Assembly: GCA_023459915.1 (NCBI GenBank)
Contig: JAEWSN010000182.1
Coordinates: forward strand, 1-26,332
Reading direction: 5' to 3'
Length of the DNA stretch: 26,332 bases
From: Bacillota bacterium
Lineage (GTDB): Bacteria; Bacillota; Clostridia; DSM-8532
The notes below the pieces were generated by a model. It made no database searches, was not told the origin of the DNA, and saw nothing but the letters and a program-made list of their open reading frames with translations. Positions 14,141-20,035 of this stretch are shown here, one piece after another; the first letter of the stretch is position 1; each line of letters opens with the position of its first letter. A program made the position numbers and the translations under genes.

Positions 14141-14908
14141 ATGAACGCAAGCAAATTCACAGGACATGTGGGCCGCAACATCACCCTTGCCTGTCTGCTG
14201 CTGGGTATCGCGCTCATCGCCCTGCCCCTGCTGTTTCAGGTGGACATGATGGCTGGCGGCGCCGCCAGCATGTTGCTTGGCGTGTTCATCACCGCCGGCA
14301 GCGTTCTATTGCTGCCGTTCTTCACGAAACGTGCCGCCATCATGTCCCGGATACACCGCGGGGACGGTGTCATGGCCTGGTGGCATTACGGAGGAAAGGC
14401 TTGGGAAAAGCGACGCGAGAAGGAAATTGGAGAATTGGGTGCCATGAAGCTGGGCGGCATTGCATTGGCCGTCCTGTTCACGCTCATCGGAATCATTGTG
14501 TTTCTGACAGATGTTCAGGAAATGAGCTTGTTCCTGCTCATGATGGCGGGGATTGGCACTTTCTTCGTTCTGTTCAGCCAAATCGCCGCGCGTGTGGCGG
14601 CCAGCCGAATCAGATCCACCGAGGATGAAGCCGTGATCCATACGGATGGTTTGTTTTTCAGAGGAAGCCTCACAAGCTGGGGTCGTGTGATGAACCGGCT
14701 TGAGGCGGTTGGATGGGATCCGGCGAATCCGGATGCCCTGGTATTCTGTTTCCGCCAATTGCAGCGGTTCAGCATCCGCCCCGTATTTGAGCGAATTCCC
14801 ATCCCCGAGGGAGAATCCCCGCATGCTGTGGAAATTGTTTCATACTACAATTTGCCACTGACACCTTTTTGGATGGAACACTGTCAGGCATCAGGCAGAG
14901 AAACATGA
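14141..14908 (+). CDS. Membrane protein with four predicted helices, function unknown
   Basis: A 255-residue protein in two halves. The first has hydrophobic segments at about 13-33, 38-61, 104-124 and 127-149, in two hairpin pairs. A charged loop between the pairs (62-103) includes a WWHYGGKAWEKRREKE stretch. The second half (about 155-255) is a soluble domain with beta-like segments (AVIHTDGLFFRGSL, ALVFCFRQLQRFSIRPVF). It ends with an aromatic-rich stretch (EIVSYYNLPLTPFW). The ATG has AAGGAG six bases upstream. It is one of only two plus-strand genes and converges on the toxin gene with a 4-base gap. I do not recognise the family. Confidence 0.75.
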   Translation: MNASKFTGHVGRNITLACLLLGIALIALPLLFQVDMMAGGAASMLLGVFITAGSVLLLPFFTKRAAIMSRIHRGDGVMAWWHYGGKAWEKRREKEIGELGAMKLGGIALAVLFTLIGIIVFLTDVQEMSLFLLMMAGIGTFFVLFSQIAARVAASRIRSTEDEAVIHTDGLFFRGSLTSWGRVMNRLEAVGWDPANPDALVFCFRQLQRFSIRPVFERIPIPEGESPHAVEIVSYYNLPLTPFWMEHCQASGRET

Positions 14909-14912
14909 AGCG

Positions 14913-15155
14913 CTACTTGTATATGTCCCCTCTGGTGTCAATTTTCGCGATAAGCACTTCCGTATTGTCGATGTGATACACGATTCGGAACTTCCCTACT
15001 CTAAGACGATATAGATAGGGACTTTTTGTTCCTTTGAGTCTTTTTATATCGCCTTGAGGAATCTTGTCAATCGCATCGATCAGTCGCTTTCTGGTGTCCC
15101 TGTCATACTCTTCAAGCGTCTTTATCGCTGTTTTGGAATAAGAAATATTTCTCAT
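14913..15155 (-). CDS. RelE/ParE-type toxin
   Basis: An 80-residue basic protein of the RelE/ParE fold. It begins MRNISYSKTAIKTLEEYD, has the helical pair RDTRKRLIDAIDKI, then LKGTKSPYLYRLRVGKFRIVY and ends in KIDTRGDIYK, the typical last strand. Such toxins either cut mRNA on the ribosome or inhibit gyrase; the sequence alone does not decide which. The ATG has GGGAG upstream, and the start codon lies one base after the antitoxin stop codon (TGA T ATG), so the two are translationally coupled. An earlier in-frame start would overlap the antitoxin and is less likely. Codon use is more AT-rich than the neighbours, which fits lateral transfer. Confidence 0.88.
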   Translation of the reverse strand: MRNISYSKTAIKTLEEYDRDTRKRLIDAIDKIPQGDIKRLKGTKSPYLYRLRVGKFRIVYHIDNTEVLIAKIDTRGDIYK

Positions 15156-15156
15156 A

Positions 15157-15369
15157 TCACTCTCCCAAAAGAAGCTCTTTCGCCTTGTCAGATGAAATGC
15201 GCTCATCATGGTTGATGATACGCAAAATCTCTTCTTCCTCCTTTGGGCTGAGGTAAAGATCGTGCTCCGGTTTCTCCCTTAGAAATAAGAGAAAATCCAA
15301 GACTTCCCCGACCTTCGTCTCCGGAATATCATCAACCAGTTTGTGCAAAAAGTCTTTCGCGGTATTCAT
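15157..15369 (-). CDS. Antitoxin of the RelE/ParE-type pair
   Basis: A 70-residue acidic protein. The N-terminal helix (TAKDFLHKLVDDIPETKVGEVLDFLLFLRE) resembles short antitoxins that pair with RelE/ParE toxins. The C-terminal half is rich in Glu (SPKEEEEILRII) and could wrap around the toxin. The order antitoxin then toxin, with tight coupling, is the usual one. It should neutralise the toxin and, with it, repress its own promoter just upstream. The ATG has GGTGAGG four bases upstream. Confidence 0.82.
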   Translation of the reverse strand: MNTAKDFLHKLVDDIPETKVGEVLDFLLFLREKPEHDLYLSPKEEEEILRIINHDERISSDKAKELLLGE

Positions 15370-15389
15370 AAAACCTCACCACCTATCAT

Positions 15390-15418
15390 TGTATATGCCC
15401 ATGATCATCATCGCACAA
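15390..15418 (-). promoter_or_regulatory. Promoter of the toxin-antitoxin pair
   Basis: Minus strand shows -35 TTGTGC, a 17-bp spacer and -10 TATACA, about 20 bases before the antitoxin start. The spacer contains the short palindrome TGATCA, a possible part of an operator. Confidence 0.45.
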
Positions 15419-15430
15419 CCTTGAAACCGT

Positions 15431-16477
15431 TCAGTTCGTCTGAACCCCTTGCACCACAAGCCTTTTGTTCGCAATCACAACGGGATGGCAGGTGAACAGC
15501 GTGCAGATTTTGTCTGTCTTGTTGTAGTTGAGGATGGAAAAATCGTCCGGCTCCACGATGAATTTCTTGAAAATGGTATACTCCAGCGTCTTTTTTCCGG
15601 TCTTGATGGTAAAGGTGTCTCCCACCTCCAGCTCATCCAACCGGTTGAAATACTTGCCAAACGTGTAACTGCGGTGCCCGGCCAGCACCACATTGCCGAT
15701 TTCGTCCAGCTTTCCGGATTCCGGCATGCGGCCGGCCGCAACGCGCAAAGTTTCGTCGTCCACACCGGTCATGACAGGAATTCGCACCGCTATCTTGTCA
15801 ATAAACAGCACCCCGATCATGCGCTTCTGGATTTCTTCCTTCGACATGAGTGGCGGTCTTGTTGGTGCGGAATCACCGTCAGGGGTGGGAACCAAGGCCG
15901 GATCCGGTGTCTGCTGGGCCATTTCCAGTGGCGCGATGTCCACAGCGGAAGGAGGAGCCGCCTCCAGTGACGGATCCAGCGACGCGTCGGCCTGGGCCAC
16001 CGCGTCAAAATCCACATCATCCTGGTAAAAGCTGTCCACATCCTCCACGGAAGCCTGCGCCTCTTCCACCACCCATTCGGTCTCATCCAAAAAATCGTTC
16101 ATGGCCTGGGCGTTGCGCCGCATGTTGATGAAGGTCAACACCAACGGCAGCACAATCAGTGCCACGCCCGCGACAATCAACAGGTTGGAGACCAAATTCC
16201 GGTTCCTTTTGGTCAACCCGCTGCGATGCGCACTGTCTATCCGCTGAAGAATCTCATCCGTCTCCGGGCTGATGCTTCTCTTCGCCGTTTCCACCGGATG
16301 CTCCGGCTGGTCTGTTCCATTCGCCTTTTCAGGCTTGTCCGTCCCGACCGTTTTCTCCGCCTTGTCCATCTTGTCCATCTTGTCCGCCTTGTCCATCTTG
16401 TCCGTCTTGTCCGTCTTGTCTGTCTTGTCTGTCTTGTCCAGATCCTTCTCCGGGTTCCAATGGTTCTTGTCGTTCAT
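15431..16477 (-). CDS. Sortase, class D-like, with Lys/Asp repeat N-terminus
   Basis: A 348-residue membrane-anchored cysteine transpeptidase that would attach surface proteins to the cell wall. The C-terminal domain (about 222-348) has catalytic H268 in LAGHRSYTFGKYFNRL, C330 in LFTCHP and R339 in NKRLVV. One membrane helix lies at 95-119. An acidic, Pro-rich stalk (125-215) links the two. The cytoplasmic N-terminus carries a DKT/DKM/DKA repeat (14-41) made of 9-bp DNA units. The ATG has GGGAGG about ten bases upstream. Its first 149 bases overlap, in another frame, the end of the preceding small membrane protein. No LPxTG-type substrate is visible in this window. Confidence 0.9.
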   Translation of the reverse strand: MNDKNHWNPEKDLDKTDKTDKTDKTDKMDKADKMDKMDKAEKTVGTDKPEKANGTDQPEHPVETAKRSISPETDEILQRIDSAHRSGLTKRNRNLVSNLLIVAGVALIVLPLVLTFINMRRNAQAMNDFLDETEWVVEEAQASVEDVDSFYQDDVDFDAVAQADASLDPSLEAAPPSAVDIAPLEMAQQTPDPALVPTPDGDSAPTRPPLMSKEEIQKRMIGVLFIDKIAVRIPVMTGVDDETLRVAAGRMPESGKLDEIGNVVLAGHRSYTFGKYFNRLDELEVGDTFTIKTGKKTLEYTIFKKFIVEPDDFSILNYNKTDKICTLFTCHPVVIANKRLVVQGVQTN

Positions 16478-16655
16478 ACTGTTGTGCCCTCCCACGCAGG
16501 CCGTTTCCCAAAAAGAAAACCACAACCAGTCCGGTGTACAGCATCAGGGATTCTCCCATCAGAAAATGGAAGAACAGCAAATTGGCAACCAATGCCACAA
16601 ACAGGATGATCATGATCCAAGCGCCGACGCGCCGAAATTTCCCGTATCTCTCCAT
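16329..16655 (-). CDS. Small two-helix membrane protein overlapping the sortase gene
   Basis: A 108-residue ORF starting 4 bases after the rarA stop codon, with AAGGAG upstream inside the rarA end. Two hydrophobic segments (about 12-32 and 36-52) form a hairpin with a short MGES turn, followed by Arg-rich residues (GLRGRAQQYER). From about residue 68 the tail is Glu-Pro then a low-complexity Gly/Gln/Asp repeat. The last 149 bases overlap the sortase start, and the tail is the second reading of the 9-bp repeat. The membrane part seems real; the tail may be a by-product of the repeat expansion. I do not recognise the family. It could act with the sortase. Confidence 0.65.
   Translation of the reverse strand: MERYGKFRRVGAWIMIILFVALVANLLFFHFLMGESLMLYTGLVVVFFLGNGLRGRAQQYERQEPLEPGEGSGQDRQDRQDGQDGQDGQGGQDGQDGQGGENGRDGQA
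16355..16438 (-). repeat. 9-bp repeat read in two frames
   Basis: Units such as GACAAGACA and GACAAGATG repeat with a 9-bp period. The sortase frame gives Asp-Lys-Thr/Met and the frame of the upstream membrane protein gives Gln-Asp-Gly/Arg. Because the period is a multiple of three, both frames stay open as copy number changes. Confidence 0.88.
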
Positions 16656-16659
16656 TTGC

Positions 16660-17997
16660 CTATGCTTCTCCTTTATCGCTGCCGTCCGGCCCGGTCACAA
16701 TGCCAAGCTTCTGCCGACGTTTGGTCAGCCAGTCGTTTATCTTCAATTCATACCCATTTGACGAGGGTCTGTAATAAAGGGTTCCCGCCATTTTGTCCGG
16801 CAGGTACACCATGTCGTCCACAAGATGCCTCGGATCGTCGTGCGCGTAATGATACCCCTTGCCATACCCAAGGTCCGCCATGCCGGATACCACCGCGTTG
16901 CGCAGCTGCATGGGCACTTCCCCGGTATCCTTGGCGCCCACATCCGCCAGGGCTTCGTCGATGCCCAGATAACTGGCGTTCGACTTTGGGCTCGTGGCCA
17001 CCATCACCGCGGCCTGCGCCAGCAGGATGCGGGCTTCGGGCATGCCAATCATCATGCAGGCCTGGGCGGCCGCCACGGCCACCGTCAGCGCGTTGGGATT
17101 GGCCATGCCCACGTCCTCCGACGCGCAAATCATGATGCGGCGGGCCAGGAATTCCGGCTCCTCCCCCGCATAGATGGCCCGGGCCAGGTAGAACAGCGCC
17201 GCGTCCGGATCACTGCCGCGCATGGATTTGATCATGGCGCTGATGTTGTCATAATGGCCTTCCGAGGACTTGTCGAACCGGATGGCTTTCTTTTGCACGC
17301 AGTCCGTGATGACCTCGCGGGTGATCTCCAGATGCCCGGTCCCGCCAAAGTTCGAGGTGAGCACCGCCAGCTCCAGCGCGTTGAGCGCGATGCGCGCGTC
17401 TCCGGAGGACACATTGGCCAGCAGGTCCACCACCTCATCGGCCATGCCGATGTCCAGCTGTCCGAACCCGCGTTCCGTGTCTTCCAGCGCGGCCCGGATG
17501 ATCCGGGCGATGTGCCGCGTCTCGAGCGGCACCAGCATGAACACCGTGGAGCGCGAGATCAGCGCCTTGTTCACCTCAAAATAGGGATTTTCCGTGGTGG
17601 CGCCGATGAGCACCACCGTGCCATCCTCCACAAACGGCAGCAGTGCGTCCTGCTGGGATTTGTTGAAGCGGTGGATTTCGTCCACGAACAGCACGCAGCG
17701 GCCCGTTGGGTTCAAAAAGGTGTTCCTGGCCTCCTCCACCACCTGCCGGATGTCCTTGACCCCTGCCGTGACCGCGTTCAACTGCTGGAACGTGGCCTTG
17801 GTGGTGCGCGCGATGAGCCGCGCGATGGAGGTTTTTCCGGTTCCCGGCGGTCCGTAGAGGATGATGGAGGAGATGCGATCGGCCGCAATCATGCGGTTGA
17901 GCAGCTTGCCCGGACCGATGATGTGCTCCTGTCCCACAAATTCCTCAAGGGTGCGCGGCGCCATGCGAAACGCCAGCGGTTCCCGCTTGTTGCTCAT
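16660..17997 (-). CDS. rarA: Replication-associated recombination protein RarA (MgsA)
   Basis: A 445-residue AAA+ ATPase of the RarA/MgsA/WRNIP1 family, which acts at stalled replication forks. It has Walker A GPPGTGKT (49-56), Walker B FVDEIHRF (104-111), sensor 1 GATTENP (132-138) and an SRSTVF arginine-finger region. The C-terminal tetramerisation domain is intact (MIKSMRGSDPDAALFYLARA, RRIMICASEDVGMANP). The ATG overlaps the trmD stop codon as ATGA and has a GGAGG site, so translation is coupled. Its place in the rimM-trmD run, where rplS is often found, is unusual. Confidence 0.95.
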   Translation of the reverse strand: MSNKREPLAFRMAPRTLEEFVGQEHIIGPGKLLNRMIAADRISSIILYGPPGTGKTSIARLIARTTKATFQQLNAVTAGVKDIRQVVEEARNTFLNPTGRCVLFVDEIHRFNKSQQDALLPFVEDGTVVLIGATTENPYFEVNKALISRSTVFMLVPLETRHIARIIRAALEDTERGFGQLDIGMADEVVDLLANVSSGDARIALNALELAVLTSNFGGTGHLEITREVITDCVQKKAIRFDKSSEGHYDNISAMIKSMRGSDPDAALFYLARAIYAGEEPEFLARRIMICASEDVGMANPNALTVAVAAAQACMMIGMPEARILLAQAAVMVATSPKSNASYLGIDEALADVGAKDTGEVPMQLRNAVVSGMADLGYGKGYHYAHDDPRHLVDDMVYLPDKMAGTLYYRPSSNGYELKINDWLTKRRQKLGIVTGPDGSDKGEA

Positions 17998-18767
17998 TCC
18001 TCCACCTCCTTTGGCGGCTTGCGTCGCCGACGTTTTTTGGGCAGGAGGTCGAACGCTTCGAGCACCTTTTCCGGATGCGCCTGCTCGTATTTCGCAAACA
18101 GATCCGGACGCTTGTCCCGGGTGCGCTCCAGCATTTTTCGGAACCGCCATTTGGTGATGTTGGCATGATGTCCGGACAACAGCTCATCCGGGACGGTTCG
18201 GCCATGAAACGCCGCGGGCCGCGTATACTGAGGGTATTCCAGCAAGCCACTGTAATGGGATTCCTCGGCGTAAGAGGTCTCGCTGGCCAGCACGCCGTCC
18301 ACCAGCCGGCTCACGCAATCGATGAGCACCATGGCCGGCAGTTCCCCGCCGGTGAGCACATAATCCCCGATGGAGATTTCCTCGTCCACGATTTCCTCGA
18401 GCACCCGCTCATCCACGCCCTCGTAATGGCCGCACAACAGAATCAGCGTTTCCTCATCGCGCAGGCGCCGGGCCATCTGCTGGGTGAGCACCTGCCCCTG
18501 CGGGCTGAGGTACACGGTACGGGGTCTGACCCCAAGCCGTGTCACCACCGACTGCCAGGCGTCCACGATGGGCTGCGGCGTCATGACCAGCCCCGTGCCG
18601 CCGCCGTAGGGGTAGTCGTCCACCTTGCGATGCTTGTTCTGCGAGTAATCGCGGATATTCGTGGTTTGAACCGTGATGAGTCCGGATTCCCGGGCCCGCC
18701 CGATGATGCTTTCCCCAAGCATGCGATCCATGCTCTCCGGAAACAGCGTCAACACTTCAAACCTCAT
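17994..18767 (-). CDS. trmD: tRNA (guanine-N1)-methyltransferase TrmD
   Basis: Methylates G37 of tRNAs with S-adenosylmethionine, which prevents frameshifting. The 257-residue protein begins MRFEVLTLFPE and shows the SPOUT knot: PYGGGTGLVM, YLSPQGQ, LLCGHYEGVDER and IGDYVLTGGELPAMVLID, then GLLEYPQYTRP. Where the family usually has Glu-Asp-Ser before that last motif, this protein has EES, with Glu in place of the catalytic-type Asp. Just before YLSPQGQ the sequence LGVRPRT comes from a GGGGTCAGACCCC palindrome (18521-18533). The ATG has AAGGAG six bases upstream. The C-terminus is a Lys/Arg/Glu tail. A Glu-for-Asp reading needs an alignment to confirm. Confidence 0.95.
   Translation of the reverse strand: MRFEVLTLFPESMDRMLGESIIGRARESGLITVQTTNIRDYSQNKHRKVDDYPYGGGTGLVMTPQPIVDAWQSVVTRLGVRPRTVYLSPQGQVLTQQMARRLRDEETLILLCGHYEGVDERVLEEIVDEEISIGDYVLTGGELPAMVLIDCVSRLVDGVLASETSYAEESHYSGLLEYPQYTRPAAFHGRTVPDELLSGHHANITKWRFRKMLERTRDKRPDLFAKYEQAHPEKVLEAFDLLPKKRRRRKPPKEVEE
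18521..18533. repeat. GGGGTCWGACCCC palindrome inside trmD
   Basis: A single exact copy read as Gly-Val-Arg-Pro, a different frame from nagZ (Gly-Ser-Asp-Pro) and queA (Gly-Gln-Thr-Pro). It sits in the variable loop before the conserved YLSPQG strand. Confidence 0.9.
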
Positions 18768-18779
18768 GCGTCTCTCCTT

Positions 18780-18888
18780 GGGCACGCTTGCCTCAGTCCA
18801 ATCCAGCAATCCATCGGGCACGCTTGCCTCAATCCAATCCAGCAGTCCATCGGGCACGCTTGCCTCAGTTCAAATCCAGCAATCCATC
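18780..18888 (-). repeat. 36-bp repeat duplicating the rimM 3' end, three copies
   Basis: Units start at 18780, 18816 and 18852 with the core GGGCACGCTTGCCTCA. The third contains the last codons and stop of rimM and is 37 bp long; the two spacer copies are 36 bp and lack one A. They fill the rimM-trmD gap and end a few bases from the trmD ribosome site. In one frame they read as an N-terminal extension of trmD, which I do not accept as a start. Confidence 0.92.
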
Positions 18889-19422
18889 GGGCAGCTTCAC
18901 CGTCATGACGCCACCTTCCAAATCCACTGTCAGAATCACGTCCTTGAGCGCGGGAATGAGAATCTCCCGCCCCTTGTCATCGCGCGTGACATACACATCG
19001 TTGCTGCCGGTCTGCAGCACATCCACCAGCTTGCCCAGCAGCACGCCGTCCTCACGGACTTCCATGCCCAGCAGGTCGCAGATGAACCACTCGTCTTCCT
19101 CGAGCTCGCGTGCTTCCTCCCGCGGAATCCACATCTCACGGCCCTTGAGCGCCTCGGCGCCCGACATGTCGTCCACACCGCGCAGTTTCAGCAGCACATG
19201 ATTCTTGTGGTAGCGTGTGCCCTCCACAAAAAACTCTTTCAGGGGCGTGTTTTTGGTCGGCGCAACGGCATCTCCCCGCCCCGCGCCGGCCGGAGACATG
19301 TCCACGAAAAAGCGCAACAGGTATTCAAACCGTGACGCGTCCGATGTGGAGGGAGAAACCTTCACCTCGCCGCGCACGCCATGGGTGTTGATGATGGTGC
19401 CAACAGACAAATATTCCTGCAT
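18865..19422 (-). CDS. rimM: 16S rRNA processing protein RimM
   Basis: A 185-residue ribosome maturation factor that binds S19 and helps assemble the 30S head. The N-terminal domain opens SVGTIINTHGVRGEVKV. The C-terminal PRC barrel (about 103-178) has LLGMEVREDG, GKLVDVLQTGSNDVYVT and EILIPALKDVI. An insertion rich in Gly/Ala/Pro (43-60, SPAGAGRGDAVAPTK) lengthens a loop in the N-terminal domain. The ATG has GGGAGG eight bases upstream. It heads the rimM-trmD-rarA-membrane protein-sortase run, with its own extended -10 promoter placed just behind a terminator hairpin. Confidence 0.95.
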   Translation of the reverse strand: MQEYLSVGTIINTHGVRGEVKVSPSTSDASRFEYLLRFFVDMSPAGAGRGDAVAPTKNTPLKEFFVEGTRYHKNHVLLKLRGVDDMSGAEALKGREMWIPREEARELEEDEWFICDLLGMEVREDGVLLGKLVDVLQTGSNDVYVTRDDKGREILIPALKDVILTVDLEGGVMTVKLPDGLLDLN

Positions 19423-19444
19423 TGCCAAAGCCTCCCTGATAAAA

Positions 19445-19470
19445 AATGCAACGGCAGGCACCGTTGCATT
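19445..19470 (-). terminator. Intrinsic terminator ahead of rimM
   Basis: Perfect 10-bp arms AATGCAACGG and complement around a 6-base loop, followed on the minus strand by a run of six T. It stops transcripts arriving from yajC. The rimM promoter's -10 begins two bases beyond the outer arm, so a transcript starting there would begin inside the stem and lack a complete terminator. Confidence 0.88.
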
Positions 19471-19471
19471 C

Positions 19472-19480
19472 ATTATACCA
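19472..19480 (-). promoter_or_regulatory. Extended -10 promoter for rimM-trmD-rarA
   Basis: Minus strand reads TGGTATAAT, a perfect extended -10. The predicted start falls near 19465, inside the terminator stem. The leader to the rimM ATG would be about 40 bases. No convincing -35 is present. Confidence 0.7.
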
Positions 19481-19570
19481 TATCATGTCCGAAAGCCGGA
19501 CAGGACGCGCGATTCCCGCTGGGGCAAAACCCCGTTGGACATACATTCAAGGCATATCTTCCCTGTCGGC

Positions 19571-19939
19571 CTATTTGTCGGTGATGGGCTTGACGACTTC
19601 CTTGATGGCCCATTTCTTGAAGGTGACCTTGGAACGCTCCACGCTGGTCTCCACCGTGATTTCATCGTCCTTGATGTTGACGATTCTGCCGACGATGCCG
19701 CCGATGGTCACCACCTGGTCGCCCACAATGGCGCTGTTGATAAGCTCCTTGGCCTTCTTTTCCTTCTTGCGCTGGGGCAGGATGAGCAGCAGATACATCA
19801 GGCCCAGGGGCACGATGAAAATGAGCATCTGCATCAGCAGATTGCCGCCTGCGGGAGCCGTACCGGCCGCCGCGTCCGCCGCGGTTGCGCCTGAAGTGGA
19901 AGGGTTGGCCGCCGTGGCCAGAAATGTCAAGAAATTCAT
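19571..19939 (-). CDS. yajC: Preprotein translocase subunit YajC
   Basis: A 122-residue single-helix membrane protein that associates with SecDF and the Sec translocon. A low-complexity Ala/Thr/Gly N-terminus (about 8-32) is followed by a membrane helix (33-54) ending in the family signature ILPQRKKEKKAKEL. A small beta domain follows (VGDQVVTIGGIVGRIVNIKDDEITVET). The ATG has GGAGG eight bases upstream. The yajC-after-tgt order is widely conserved; secD and secF are not in this window. It has its own promoter overlapping the tgt stop codon and is followed by the terminator ahead of rimM. Confidence 0.95.
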   Translation of the reverse strand: MNFLTFLATAANPSTSGATAADAAAGTAPAGGNLLMQMLIFIVPLGLMYLLLILPQRKKEKKAKELINSAIVGDQVVTIGGIVGRIVNIKDDEITVETSVERSKVTFKKWAIKEVVKPITDK

Positions 19940-20005
19940 TTTTTTGTCCTCCAAATGGGATGTTGAGCCGACCGGATGCTTGTCCGGCGTCGCGTGTACC
20001 CGCTC

Positions 20006-20034
20006 ATTATACATGAATCGAGTTGGTTTCACAA
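20006..20034 (-). promoter_or_regulatory. Sigma-A-type promoter for yajC
   Basis: Minus strand shows -35 TTGTGA, a 17-bp spacer and a perfect -10 TATAAT. The -35 lies next to the tgt stop codon. The leader to the yajC ATG would be about 60 bases. Confidence 0.75.
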
Positions 20035-20035
20035 T

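Noticed and set aside
13791..14150. N-terminal extension of YifB rich in Cys, Trp and Phe
   Set aside because: The extra residues are the reverse reading of the 14-bp repeats and the intergenic region; the family start MFSRVITCGL has its own GGAGG site.
18768..18857. Upstream start for TrmD inside the rimM repeats
   Set aside because: The extension is repeat-derived, and the family start MRFEVLTLFPE has AAGGAG upstream.
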